Notes: a model not told the origin generated them from the letters alone. A DNA stretch of 64,000 nt from Xenorhabdus koppenhoeferi (GCF_900116635.1 NZ_FPBJ01000002.1:94001-158000); one strand, 5' to 3'; counted from the first letter of the stretch, positions 18,101 to 27,200 are shown. Numbers and translations: made by a program.

Positions 18101-20208
18101 GCATGGAACAATGGCGGGTGGAATTAAGTACCGGAGAGATGTTTAAGGGTGCATTGGACTCAGTAAAAACAGCGTTTAATGCCTTTGAATCTCTGGCAGA
18201 AGATCTGATTAGCAACACGACGGATACACTGATTGAAGATCTCTTTTTAAAGCTGAATGCAAAAGAGCCGGAAGAAACCTCGTTAAGCATGGGAGAGATC
18301 AATGAACATATCCCGGATATTAATTCGCGGCTGCAAGAAATCTATCAACGCCTTGACGGGTATCCTCAGGAAATCAGTTTGATCGACGGCCAGCATAAAA
18401 TCAGCAATGATGAATTACTGAAGGCGATAAGTGCGGTACAGGAACGATTACGCTTATCGGGTTTTATTCCCGGCGATCGAGTGGCTGTTCATCTTGAGAA
18501 AGGCTTGTTATCGACTCAAGCCATACTGGCGATCTTGTTCAGCGGTGGCAGTTATTGCTATATCAATCCGAAAGATCCTTTGCAACGCAAGAAAAAATTA
18601 CTGGACTTGGCGAATTGCAACATTGTTTTGTCTGGGACTGCGTTTAATCAGGAACTTGGTGCAGGGACAAATTATTTATTGCTGGATATTGAGGAAAATA
18701 TTTTACCGCCAGCCGAAGAGCAGCCCATTGTCTGGCTTAACCGACAACCTGAAGATGAATTCTATTTTATTTTCACCTCAGGAACGACGGGAACGCCGAA
18801 GGGAATTTCGATTCGCAATGAGTCAGTGGCTAACTTGTTGGATTGGTTTATTCAAGAAACTGCGCTGACCGCGGCTGACAGAGTGCTTGGGCTGACGGAT
18901 TTGAATTTCGATCCCAGCGTAGAGGATTTGTTTGCCAGTTTTGTGGTTGGTGCGACGTTAATTTATCCCTCTCCCGATGTATTACTGGAAAGACAAGCAT
19001 TCATTAACGTGGTGCAATCTGAATCGATCACCTTAATCAACTTTATCCCCGGTGCTATTTCGCAGCTCATTCAGGACGCTCCTTTCTTCCCGTCCATGAG
19101 ATTGTGGATATTTGGGGGTGAAGAATTACCTGAACGCCTTCGGGATGATTTGCTGCGACAAGGATATGCGGTGAGCAACCATTATGGCCCGAGTGAGACA
19201 ACGGTGGATTGCCTGAGTGCCAGACAATCCTTAGCGACGGAAGTTGCCATTGGGTGGCCAATTCAAAATGTTATCGCTTACTGTGCTGATATTTTTGGCA
19301 AGCCATTGCCCGCCAGTGTCCGGGGTGAACTTTGGGTAGGAGGCAGGGCGGTTGCCCGTGGCTACACGACGAATCCCGTTGAAACCGCCAAATATTTTGT
19401 TAAGCCGAAATACCTGGCGCAGTACAGCCAGCATCCTTTTTATCGTACCGGCGATATGGTTACTTTTTCCGGTGAAACAGGTTTCCGCTATCTGGGACGA
19501 ATTGATGATCAGATAAAAGTAAACGGTATCCGTATAGAGCCTCGTGAATTAGAGCGGGTGGTTGAAACATTAGACGCGGTGAAATCAAGCTGTTTATTGC
19601 CGGCAACGACATCGAAAGGTAAACGTCAATGGCATCTTTTTGTCGATAGCATGGAACAACCTGCATTGCTGGAACCCCGGGTGAGGGAACATATCCGGCG
19701 TAACTTCCCGGATACCTGGCTTCCTTCACTGATTGTGGTTGTCGATGGGTTTAAACGCACCATTACCGGTAAGATTGATCGTCAGAGTTTACAGGAATAT
19801 GCGGTGCAACAATTGCAGGCAAAACCGGTTGAAGATCACCTGCTACTGGCCAATCCGGCGGCGGTAAAAGTGCGGGCGATCTGGCAGGAAGTCCTTGAAA
19901 ATGAAAGGGTGGGGACGGAAACGAATTTCTTTGAAGCCGGTGGTAACTCGATAAAGATAATTACATTGCAGTCCCTGTTGCAGCAGGCATTCAATCGTGA
20001 AATTCGGGTCACCACCTTATTTGAACATCCGACGATTGCCTCATTTACAAACTGGATTAAACAGGGCCAATTGTCGTGTAGACAAGTGAAGGAAACAGAA
20101 TTTACATCCGCATCGGATAAAGTGTCTTCCCAGGAACATTTACAGCGCTCATTCCAGTCAGGTAAAAGTAGACTGGCAGACAGACGACGCAAATCCACAG
20201 GGAATTAA
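12178..20208 (+). CDS. xcnA: Xenocoumacin NRPS XcnA (C-A-T-E-C-A-T)
   Basis: A 2676-residue two-module NRPS. Starter C domain with HHAAMDG (142-148). A1 (about 485-990) with YTSGSTGEPKG near 633. T1 with GGDS, carrier Ser 1056. E domain with HHLICD at 1238-1243. C2 with HHILMDG at 1716-1722. A2 with FTSGTTGTPKG near 2199. T2 with GGNS, Ser 2591. My hand-aligned A1 code is D-L-T-K-I-G-E-V-G, essentially the Asn code, so with the E domain it should give acyl-D-Asn. A2 reads D-P-E-N-I-G-H-V-D; the acidic residues fit a basic substrate (Arg in xenocoumacin). This is the prodrug-leader module later removed by XcnG. The start has only a weak upstream GAG. A terminator-like hairpin follows. Confidence 0.93.
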   Translation: MKKTIFELSRSQQAVFKMEAFHLAGCPFYLGVAVRLNGSIPLDWLVRAAETVRNSMDIFHIGFETDNVEMSGLATHWHGIRRLTPHSEVIQVDFSNYPDSKQAFESWADRQMLIKEDLSLTPVRIFAVHFQQGQTGWFIKAHHAAMDGEGFSVLIEHLMKALEKEEPNTESLLFSVHAEGEQNYENSRRRQRDEIYWRSIFSDRTINEREVDGLKSDAPESSDVNKISCRYPMGDYRTLTPRSRRVHYKLSKTHNDTLRQFKKSGGSIFRLFFAAVAYTQMVIEDGNGALLQAPMLNRWSSEEKRSAAMTVAPVLIPVFRETGEGVVDCYHALKQRLQKAVAHSRYAPGARWSEFASPDWKRITPAFGVSYQTGIFRKEVLGAEVSIEHMQAVEALFATIHIHDRFEEGDFKLEADFRRIWSLEQCHEFLRIVTDYAMEAAFAILKQQKAEQQETEQKQLIKNRQDTDAWKASSITPIGIHLYHAFECYADNLLFKQAADVVTYRQGLQWINPFRLKLRDRFDGHDTHSPVFIVGRRTPEITLAYLACLIENITVVPVCPTMPVARLSAIARNSGAALCIYTEADSSLAERLNLPLLPISLGKTDLDKTGFEISSNSENGTKPIHDNPAYILYTSGSTGEPKGVVISPVALANYALAAKKAYAAETPFNAPLFTSFGFDLTQTTLLVPVLSGGFIQAHEQDIRDNPELLQILLADKSLTGVKCTPSHLSLLIENSPARINPLTFIVGGENLSTSLVKKALSYFPAGSKVINEYGPTETTVGCCICSVSGKEGDLDGNDKINTAVMPIGQALGKAEMAVKDSWGQTMPRGFKGEIWIGGPVLADGYLNNTAQTTEKFVHSGDGFSRWYRTGDLGLQDEQGVFHCLGRIDDEFKVRGYRIHPAEIEKAVEDVLVSLDGNANDSWKLKVLKLIVDESDGVEKYETIALCSSQPVPHNNPEFQLRLKAKIPDAWMPTLYCAVQPWPINANGKVDTVALTVAAKTKLMESGSSLSSSVHEQGQKIAGSYQLPVWLNEAFLKPIWPQSVDFTTSFLEQGGDSIKAIRLVALLTREGIRISASELLTLNSLGSVLEKACIEQLEKDTTDSVISEKTEANWVRHLPSVSWFRQQDFKYSNRLQQGMVLELKPALCAEAINAAISAVKARHKIFSLRANQALTEFYFDPSKPDSDTLTEGETLASGESLADRLNQLQSRVSLETQPSVHAIVFDAVSQKNYLIWVCHHLICDVHSWIFLLDELDQAIHQIASRHDTAKEVTEEQGAFLWGKWLSEHISGTDDNALCGDTINHPAAVTVTLALSICGRDFKSIEQRFKAERSQLIVAALMEVMQDNEILPSQPVVLLENHGRLFSEAGIPTAWNAEMASAVGWFTGFNQLTLDVPVEPSAPCSQTAFLRILKSGLSEDKQSWEAQLGLNNSGKRPLICINDIGFGLDGSRTWSHFSLDQTLSGGFRHPDEKSTADFDILIRDCLESGDVWVELQLGMPDADSNKAYHYLAQLNEKLLAWCDSQNDVLRDPQVEHHLEQPLIPADFPLCQLAQSEFDPLIKGALKTAIDSTNTTFGNNYLEELLEATPQANGLLFHALKDGNSAYHIGVAFSVKVDADEKTLLEVWQQIQQSQPALRSVFVWEGIRIPHQIIYALPRIPFEYVRVDATTPPLSCRQRCLDWLAHSKATPFELNKEVFRLVGFHDVNAGMLSLAFSFHHILMDGWSSSLLISLWLQGLRQQKIVPLDARNYSQQLWQGLSPEALIHSREYWRDVFQHLPNREASATTKLLAEPLFRADKQNEVARKTNERLCVNSLWSEERKAAIEALCRRAGVTPASFIYLCWALTLAKFTFQKTIALGCTFSGRGRALTQSVDRQPLGLFINTVPLILTLEGQWNTEVALRSVFRALQQAQQYEKTPPLLIREEAGINDELYDSIVVFDNYPIDASLKDASCGAFLTDLYSEETTHFGLTLTVSGMEQWRVELSTGEMFKGALDSVKTAFNAFESLAEDLISNTTDTLIEDLFLKLNAKEPEETSLSMGEINEHIPDINSRLQEIYQRLDGYPQEISLIDGQHKISNDELLKAISAVQERLRLSGFIPGDRVAVHLEKGLLSTQAILAILFSGGSYCYINPKDPLQRKKKLLDLANCNIVLSGTAFNQELGAGTNYLLLDIEENILPPAEEQPIVWLNRQPEDEFYFIFTSGTTGTPKGISIRNESVANLLDWFIQETALTAADRVLGLTDLNFDPSVEDLFASFVVGATLIYPSPDVLLERQAFINVVQSESITLINFIPGAISQLIQDAPFFPSMRLWIFGGEELPERLRDDLLRQGYAVSNHYGPSETTVDCLSARQSLATEVAIGWPIQNVIAYCADIFGKPLPASVRGELWVGGRAVARGYTTNPVETAKYFVKPKYLAQYSQHPFYRTGDMVTFSGETGFRYLGRIDDQIKVNGIRIEPRELERVVETLDAVKSSCLLPATTSKGKRQWHLFVDSMEQPALLEPRVREHIRRNFPDTWLPSLIVVVDGFKRTITGKIDRQSLQEYAVQQLQAKPVEDHLLLANPAAVKVRAIWQEVLENERVGTETNFFEAGGNSIKIITLQSLLQQAFNREIRVTTLFEHPTIASFTNWIKQGQLSCRQVKETEFTSASDKVSSQEHLQRSFQSGKSRLADRRRKSTGN

Positions 20209-20228
20209 GGAGAGCTAACTTAACGGAT

Positions 20229-20270
20229 AAAGCCGGACTCTTCCATACGGTTTGGATGAGACTGGCTTTT
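20229..20270 (+). terminator. Terminator-like hairpin after xcnA
   Basis: AAAGCCGGACTC pairs with GAGACTGGCTTT (one mismatch, one G-U), with an inner TCCA/TGGA pairing and four T at the 3' end. It begins about 20 bases after the xcnA stop, and suggests xcnA and xcnB onwards are separate transcription units. Confidence 0.55.
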
Positions 20271-20622
20271 GATGGAAAAGCATTAACGAAGAGAGTCTGA
20301 AATAGAGATATTAAAAATATCGATTTAGTCTATGAATAGTATATGTTCATAATAAATATTAGTTATCATATGGGAAATAATGATAAGTGTTTGTGAATTT
20401 AGTATTACCTCTTTTTTCTTTTTACTTGATAAAATGCGTTTACCTCTTTTTCTATCATGTTAATTCTGTGAAATTAACATGGTTTGTATTTTTTATTAAA
20501 AATGAATTGTTACGTTCGTAATATATATTTTTGAAATTAAAAATATATAGTCTGTTTGAATCATCCAAGTTTTTGTAGAAAAAATTAAGATTTTTTGAAT
20601 GGTTTTAAGGCCGTTACTTAAG

Positions 20623-20634
20623 GGCGGTAGCGTA
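20623..20634 (+). promoter_or_regulatory. ops element (RfaH recruitment site) upstream of xcnB
   Basis: GGCGGTAGCGTA matches the ops core GGCGGTAGCGTG in all but the last base; the usual search pattern is GGCGGTAGYNT. Around it, AAGGGCGGTAGCGTACTT resembles the end of the JUMPStart element of capsule and O-antigen operons. It lies 80 bases upstream of xcnB in a non-coding leader, on the coding strand, as RfaH-controlled operons require. RfaH would prevent termination along the very long downstream genes. The match is visible; the function is inference. Confidence 0.7.
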
Positions 20635-20714
20635 CTTAAATAACACTCATTAAGTTGAGTATCATCTGTTTTTTCTACGACCTAATTTTCAGTCATTAAA
20701 AATGGAGGCTGTCG

Positions 20715-21572
20715 TTGAAAATATCAATTATCGGTGCTGGTGTGATGGGGCTGGACACGGCGATAACCTGTGCTGCATATGGTCATAATATATCACTTAT
20801 AGATATATCTTCAGATGTTCTGGCTAACCTTGATTCAAGAATGTCACGTGAATTCCGTTCATATCGGATGCTGAAACCTGAATTCAATGCGCTGAATTTA
20901 GCCGAATTGAAAAATAGAATTCAATTTGATTCTTCTTATAAAGCGGTTGAAGGCAGTGATTGGATTATTGAGAATGTGACTGAAGATTGGTCGATTAAAC
21001 AGAAAGTTTATGCAGCAATAACACCGTACATTAAACCTGAAACTTATGTTACTGCAAATACAAGCTGTATATCTATCACAAAAATTGCTTCCGTTTTACC
21101 GTTCCCGCAAAATGTATTGGGATTGCACTTTATGAACCCAGTACCGATTAAAAAATGTGTTGAAGTCATCCAGGGTTTCCATACTTCCGAACAGACATTA
21201 ATTGATGCAAAAAAATTCTTACAGGGAATTGGAAAAAATCCGGTGGTTGTAGAAGACTTTCCTGGATTTGTTTCAAACCGGCTTTCTCATTTATTCATGA
21301 ACGAAGCAGCATTTCTGGTACAGGATCATGTAGCGAGTCCGCAGGATGTAGATCGTATTTTCAAAGAAGGATACGGCCATGCTATGGGGCCACTGGAAAC
21401 CGCCGATTTGATTGGTCTGGATACCGTTGTTAATTCTTTACACGTTCTTTATGAAAGTTACCAAGATCCGAAATACCGCTGTTGTCCTCTGTTAAAGAAA
21501 ATGGTGGAAGCGGGGCATCTGGGTAGGAAAAGTGGTAAAGGATTTTTCAATTATACAAATTCGGAATATTGA
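20715..21572 (+). CDS. xcnB: 3-hydroxyacyl-CoA dehydrogenase-like XcnB (hydroxymalonyl-ACP synthesis)
   Basis: A 285-residue NAD-dependent dehydrogenase of the 3-hydroxybutyryl-CoA dehydrogenase family. The Rossmann motif GAGVMG is at 7-12, the catalytic His region is LGLHFMNPVP (about 137-146), and the C-terminal domain has EDFPGFVSNRL. In hydroxymalonyl/methoxymalonyl loci such an enzyme oxidises the glyceryl group on the carrier protein. The start is TTG with a perfect GGAGG six bases upstream; no nearby ATG is better. It is the first gene after the ops element, and its stop overlaps the xcnC ATG. Confidence 0.92.
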   Translation: MKISIIGAGVMGLDTAITCAAYGHNISLIDISSDVLANLDSRMSREFRSYRMLKPEFNALNLAELKNRIQFDSSYKAVEGSDWIIENVTEDWSIKQKVYAAITPYIKPETYVTANTSCISITKIASVLPFPQNVLGLHFMNPVPIKKCVEVIQGFHTSEQTLIDAKKFLQGIGKNPVVVEDFPGFVSNRLSHLFMNEAAFLVQDHVASPQDVDRIFKEGYGHAMGPLETADLIGLDTVVNSLHVLYESYQDPKYRCCPLLKKMVEAGHLGRKSGKGFFNYTNSEY

Positions 21573-22636
21573 TGATGGATGATTTGACCAATAATCAGGT
21601 AAATAGCGAAATACCGGTAAAATGTATCATTTGGGATTTGGATAACACGTTGTGGGACGGCGTGCTTTCTGAAGGTGATACTATTAAATTAAAGCCGGGA
21701 ATAGAAAAAATTATTGACCAATTGGATAAAATGGGCGTTTTGCAATCCATTGCAAGCCGGAATGAAGCCTCCGATGCTTTGGATATGCTGGAAAAATTTA
21801 ATTTAAAGCATTATTTTATTTATCCTCAAATTCATTGGGGAGCCAAGTCTTCCTCTATTGAAAATATTCAGAAAAGTTTAAATATTGCCGCTGATACTTT
21901 TATTTTTGTTGATGACCAGCCTTTAGAACGGGATGAAGTTAATGCTAAATTCCCGGAAGTGACTTGTATTGATGCGTTGGAATATCAATCAATACTGCAC
22001 TTGCCCCGAATTGCCAATATGGAAATATCGGATGACGCAAAATTAAGAAGACAGAGATATCAGAAAGATATCTTACGAAAAGAAGAAGAAGAGGAATTTA
22101 TCGGCACTTCAGAAGAGTTTCTTAGTCAACTTGATATGAAGTTTTATATTTCCAAAGCCAAATCAGAAGATCTCCTGCGCGCAGAAGAGCTAACGCAAAG
22201 AACGAATCAACTTAATTCAACCGGGATTACTTATAACAGAGAACGGTTAAATGAATTAATCAACTCAGATGAATATGGTGTATTTGTTTTTGAGTTGACA
22301 GATAAATATGGCTCTTATGGAAAAATAGGATTGGCCTTAGTTCAATATAAAGGCGAGGTTGATTATATTAAATTGTTGTTAATGTCCTGTAGAACACTTT
22401 CCCGCGGCGTTGGAAGTATTGCATTGAATTATATTATGCAGCAGGCGAAAGCAAAAGCGCATAAATTATATGCTGAATTTAAACGTACACCTCGTAATCG
22501 ACAAATGTTTGTCACTTATCAATTTGCAGGCTTTAAAGAAACAGAAAAACTGGCAGATGAAACAATCATTTTTGAGCATGAATTAGAGAATGTACCTGAT
22601 TTCCCTTACTATGTTGATGTCATTATAAATAATTAG
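21572..22636 (+). CDS. xcnC: FkbH-like glyceryl-ACP synthase XcnC
   Basis: A HAD-superfamily protein with a C-terminal GNAT-like half, as in FkbH. The DxDxT motif is IIWDLDNTLWDG (Asp 22 and 24). VDDQPLERDEV is the HAD motif IV region. These enzymes take 1,3-bisphosphoglycerate, remove phosphate and load glycerate on an ACP, here probably XcnD. I use the ATG overlapping the xcnB stop (354 residues). An upstream in-frame TTG at 21569 is less likely. The last seven codons and stop are duplicated directly downstream. Confidence 0.92.
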   Translation: MMDDLTNNQVNSEIPVKCIIWDLDNTLWDGVLSEGDTIKLKPGIEKIIDQLDKMGVLQSIASRNEASDALDMLEKFNLKHYFIYPQIHWGAKSSSIENIQKSLNIAADTFIFVDDQPLERDEVNAKFPEVTCIDALEYQSILHLPRIANMEISDDAKLRRQRYQKDILRKEEEEEFIGTSEEFLSQLDMKFYISKAKSEDLLRAEELTQRTNQLNSTGITYNRERLNELINSDEYGVFVFELTDKYGSYGKIGLALVQYKGEVDYIKLLLMSCRTLSRGVGSIALNYIMQQAKAKAHKLYAEFKRTPRNRQMFVTYQFAGFKETEKLADETIIFEHELENVPDFPYYVDVIINN

Positions 22637-22660
22637 GTTGATGTGATTATAAATAACTAG
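22613..22660 (+). repeat. 24-bp tandem duplication over the xcnC stop codon
   Basis: Two 24-bp copies starting GTTGATGT and ending TAG are joined head to tail and differ at two bases. Each encodes VDVIINN-stop. The first is the true end of xcnC; the second is untranslated and ends just before the xcnD ribosome binding site. Confidence 0.9.
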
Positions 22661-22669
22661 GATATGCTA

Positions 22670-22927
22670 ATGAAAGATCTGGAAACTATCGCCAAAGAAA
22701 TTCGTGAATTTATTGAAAATAATATCTCTGTATTTGATGATGAAATTGAATTACTGGATGACACAAATATATTTACAAGTGGTTTGGTGAATTCACTTTT
22801 TGCCATGCGTTTACTCTGTTTTATTGAAGAAAAATGTGCCGTCACCATTCCTGATGAGTATATAGAGCGCGAGAACTTTGTTTCAATAAATGCAATGCTG
22901 GAACTTATTAATAAAATCAGAGGGTAA
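22670..22927 (+). CDS. xcnD: Acyl carrier protein XcnD for the hydroxymalonyl unit
   Basis: A free-standing acidic carrier protein of 85 residues. The attachment region is FTSGLVNSLFAMRLL, with the Ser in VNS as predicted phosphopantetheine site. Such ACPs carry glyceryl and then hydroxymalonyl for transfer to a PKS AT. AGGA at 22659-22662 is better spaced for the ATG at 22670 than the in-frame ATG at 22664, which would add two residues. Confidence 0.88.
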   Translation: MKDLETIAKEIREFIENNISVFDDEIELLDDTNIFTSGLVNSLFAMRLLCFIEEKCAVTIPDEYIERENFVSINAMLELINKIRG

Positions 22928-22934
22928 GATTCAC

Positions 22935-24086
22935 ATGGGGCGATATGAAATTCATCATTTGGTGGATGTGGCAAAAAATTTTTCAGATAACATATTAAGA
23001 CCCTCCGCAGGTTTGATTGATAATCAAGGTAAAGTGCCTGATGAAATTATTACTGAGATGGCAACACTGGGTTTATTAGGGGCTATTTTGCCGAAAGAAT
23101 ATGGCGGACAGGGCATAGATCCCCTTTCATATGGTTATTTGACTGAAGAAATAGGTAAAGGATGTAATTCGACACGGGCGTTGTTGACGGTACACACCAG
23201 TTTAGTCGGTGAAACAATTGTAAAACTGGGCAGCCAGATACAAAAGGAAAAATACCTGCCTGCAATGGCAAGGGGTGAAAAAATAGCGTGTTTTGCTTTA
23301 TCTGAACCTGAAGCCGGCTCTGATGCCAATGCGATTAAAACCCGGTATGAAGTGACAGAAAATGGCTTCAGGATCAATGGCAATAAAAAATGGATTACTT
23401 ATTCAGGCATTGCTGACCTGTTCCTTGTTTTTGCTAAATGTGAAGAGAAAGTCAGTGCGTTTATTGTCGAATTCGGCGTTGAAGGATTAACGAGAAAGCC
23501 GATGTCCGGTTTAATGGCAAGTCGTGGCGCTTATTTGTCAGAACTGAATTTTGATAATGTCGAAATACCTAAAGAGAGTTTAATCGGGTGTGAGGGAGAA
23601 GGGTTCAGCTTTGTTGCGAATACCGCGCTTTATTTTGGTCGTTACAGCATTGCCTGGGCGGGTGTGGCGATTGCCCATGCGGCAATGGAAGAGATGGTGA
23701 CTTACGCCCGGAAAAGAAAACAGTTCGGTCAGAAAATTGCCCAGCATCAATTGATTCAAGGGATTATTGCCGATTCTGCGACGGCATTTTATGCCGCCAA
23801 AGCAGCCTGTGAAAAGATCGGGCATATGAGGAATCAAGGCGATCACAATGCCATTATGGAAACAAATATCGCCAAATATAATAGTTCGGCTGTCGCTATG
23901 CTGGTCGCCAATAATGCCGTTCAGGTCCTTGGCGGAAATGGATTATCCAACAAATATCCGGTAGAAAGATTATATCGTGAAGCCAAAGTATTGGAGATTA
24001 TAGAAGGAACGAATCAAATCCAACAAATGTTAATATCACAACATGCTTTGCGTGGTTTTTACAGGAAAGGCTCGGTTATTGAGTAA
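22935..24086 (+). CDS. xcnE: Acyl-CoA dehydrogenase-like XcnE (hydroxymalonyl-ACP synthesis)
   Basis: A 383-residue flavoprotein of the acyl-CoA dehydrogenase family. It shows CFALSEPEAGSDANA, KKWITYSG, LGGNGLSNKYPVERLYREAK and IIEGTNQIQQ. In the XcnB-E pathway it completes oxidation of glyceryl-ACP to hydroxymalonyl-ACP. No FkbG-type O-methyltransferase is present, so hydroxy- rather than methoxymalonyl is expected. I start at MGRYEIHHL (22935); the upstream in-frame ATG at 22890 lies inside xcnD. A 204-bp gap separates it from xcnF. Confidence 0.92.
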   Translation: MGRYEIHHLVDVAKNFSDNILRPSAGLIDNQGKVPDEIITEMATLGLLGAILPKEYGGQGIDPLSYGYLTEEIGKGCNSTRALLTVHTSLVGETIVKLGSQIQKEKYLPAMARGEKIACFALSEPEAGSDANAIKTRYEVTENGFRINGNKKWITYSGIADLFLVFAKCEEKVSAFIVEFGVEGLTRKPMSGLMASRGAYLSELNFDNVEIPKESLIGCEGEGFSFVANTALYFGRYSIAWAGVAIAHAAMEEMVTYARKRKQFGQKIAQHQLIQGIIADSATAFYAAKAACEKIGHMRNQGDHNAIMETNIAKYNSSAVAMLVANNAVQVLGGNGLSNKYPVERLYREAKVLEIIEGTNQIQQMLISQHALRGFYRKGSVIE

Positions 24087-24290
24087 TACCGATAAAATAA
24101 ACATCTATCAGAGATTCCCAAAAATTAAATGATTAGAGATATAAGTCAATTTGGAAAAATCTGAATACTGAAATTCATAATGAATTTTATGTTTTGAGTC
24201 AATATATAATTCTCTGTTTCATGAGGATTATTAATTATTTAAATTGAAAATGATCTTTTCATTATCAAATAATTATATTAAAGGTTAATT

Positions 24291-27200
24291 ATGGTAAATA
24301 ATGTCACTGGTCTTGAAGTTGCTATAGTTGGAATGGCTGGTCAATTCCCTGGCGCAGACAATGTGCATGATTTTTGGGAAATGCTCTGTGATGGAAAAGA
24401 AGGTATTAGCAGATTTACTCAGGAAACATTAGAGAATAATGGTATATCGTCTGAAGAGTATTTAAACGAAGATTATGTTCCTGTTAAAGGTATCATCAAC
24501 AAACCCTACCATTTTGCGGCTGATTATTTTGCAATTAACCATCCAGACGCAGAAAAAATGGATCCCCAAACCCGTTTGATGATTGAAACCTGCTGGCAGG
24601 CACTTAACCATGCCGGTATTGATGCCAAAGACTATCCGGGAGAAATTGGTGTTTATGCAGGAGCCGGTAATCAGTGGTCATGGTTTAACACTTTAAATAC
24701 TGAATTTAACTCCTCAGCAGAGCTGTTCCATGTTGCAACATTAAATGATTCTGCATTTTGTTCGCGTATTTCCTATTTACTGAATTTACGTGGCCCGTCC
24801 GTTACGATACAAACAGCCTGTTCAACTTCATTAGTGGCTGTGCATACAGCCTGTCAGGCTCTGCAAGCCGGAGAATGTGATATTGCTTTGGCTGGCGGTG
24901 TCAGCGTAACGCACCCGCATCAGGCCGGATATAGGTATCAGGAAGGCATGATAAATAGTATCGACGGCAAGACACGGGTATTTGATGAGCAGGCGGGTGG
25001 GACGGTCTTCAGTAATGGGGTTGGCGTTGTTACCCTGAAAAGATTGACGGATGCAATTGAAGATAACGACAGAATTTATGCCGTGATTAAAGGCAGTGCC
25101 ATTAATAACGACGGTAATGACAAAATAAGTTTTACCGCGCCCAGTGCCTTGGGGCAAGAAAAGGTGATTCGGGCAGCATTGAATGTCTCGGAAATTGATC
25201 CTGCCAGTATTAGTTATATAGAAACACACGGGACAGGTACGGTATTGGGTGATCCAATTGAAATCGCAGCGCTGGATGCTATTTTTCATGGGCAGCCATC
25301 TTGTGCCATTGGTTCGGTTAAATCCAATGTCGGGCACTGTGATACCGCAGCCGGGGTAATATCACTGATAAAACTGTCATTATGTGTTTATTTCAAGATA
25401 TTAGTGCCATCCATTAATTTTGAAAAAGCCAATAAAAAATTAGCACTGGAAAAAACCCCTTTTCATGTTAATACACAAACAAAGCCCTGGGTCACACAAA
25501 ACAATGCGCCAATCAATGCTGGTGTCAGTGCTTTTGGTGTTGGTGGCACGAATGCACATCTTATTCTGCAAGAATTTTCGGAGAGAGCAGAATCGGTTTC
25601 GGCAGAACATCTAAATTATCAGGAACTGCCCAATCGGATTGAGTTTAAGCCTTCAATAAAAAAAGAGACTGCTTCTGTCTTTAATGAAGAGCAAGATAAT
25701 GAAGAGCAAGAAGTATCGGTTGATTTTGCAGAAAAAATAGATATCAATTCTATATTGAAAGAGATGTTGAATGTTTTAACCGCGTACTTCCCGAATAAGA
25801 ATATTTCCAAAGATGATAATTTCTTTGATGTTGGTGCCAGCTCTTTACATATTGTTCAGTTACACGAAAAAATAAATGCGCATTATGCTATCAAATTATC
25901 AATTAATGATTTGTATCGTTATACAACCTGTCAGAAAATTTCTGAGAAAATATACGATGTCATCAATGAAACGCCGCGAAAAACGACACGTAAATCAAAA
26001 AAGGTGGCAAATGGAAAAACATCAAATCGTATAAAAACAACCCATCATGACTATCCTGAAAATGCCATTGCCGTTGTTGGCATCAGTGGCCGTTTCCCCG
26101 GCAGTCATAATGTACGGGAATATTGGAAAAATATATTGTCCGGTAAAGAAGGCATCTCTTTCTTTACCGATGATGAATTGATTGATGCGGGAATTCCAGA
26201 ATATATTTTCAAAAATAAGCATTATGTCAGGGCAAAAGGGATTGTTGAGAATGCATTGGATTTTGATAAAACCGCCTTTGGTTACACAATGCGTGAAGCA
26301 CAATATATGGACCCGCAATTCCGTTTACTGCATGAAATAACCTGGGAAGTACTGGATGATGCAGGATATGGTAACCCCAGATATCGCCCGGTAACGGGTC
26401 TGTTTGCGTCTTCTGGCTCTAATTATGAATGGTTAGACCGGGTAAAAGAGGAAGTTAAAGATACAACAGAACAGTTCAGCATCGGGCTTTTAAATGACCG
26501 TGAGTTCCTCACAACCCGCATCGCTTATAAGTTGAATCTGACCGGGCCAGCCGTGACCGTCCAGAGTGCCTGTTCCAGCTCTGCACTGGCCATCACACTT
26601 GCGTGTCAAAGCCTGCGGGTTAATCAATGTGATTTAGCGTTGGCGGGGGGCGTTTCCATCACCGTTCCGGTGAAAAGTGGCTACATGTATGTCAATGGCA
26701 TGGTAAATAGTGCCGATGGCCATTGTAAACCCTTTTCAGAGGATGCCAGCGGAACCGTGTTCAGTGATGGCATTGGCATGGTTGCCTTAAAAAGATTGGA
26801 AGATGCGATTGACAATAATGATCACATCTATGGCGTGATTGCCGGCTATGGCGTCAACAATGATGGTTATGAAAAAGCCGGTTTTACCGCGCCGAGTGCC
26901 AATGGGCAAGCAGCCTGTATTAAACAGTCTCTGGCGATGGCCGGAATTTCTGCCAACGATGTCGGATATTTGGAAGCGCATGGTACAGCGACATTGGTAG
27001 GCGATGATATTGAACTGGAAGGTGTCAAAAATGCGTTGAGCGTTGCAGACGATAATCCCAGTATTTGTCACATTGGCAGTGTCAAATCAAACCTCGGTCA
27101 CACCGACAGTGCCGCAGGTGTTGCTGGTTTCATTAAGACACTATTGACAGTCAAACATAAGAAGATCCCGCCAACTTGCCATACTGAAAAAAATGATCAC

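Larger units (their letters stand above)
20209..20714. other. Non-coding leader region between xcnA and xcnB
   Basis: 506 bases without a gene, AT-rich. It holds the xcnA terminator-like hairpin at the start and an ops/JUMPStart-like element near the end. A promoter for xcnB should lie between these (20280-20600), but several AT-rich candidates exist and none is clear. Confidence 0.75.

Noticed and set aside
22890-22934. Longer start for xcnE
   Set aside because: It would lie inside xcnD; MGRYEIHHL at 22935 gives the family length.
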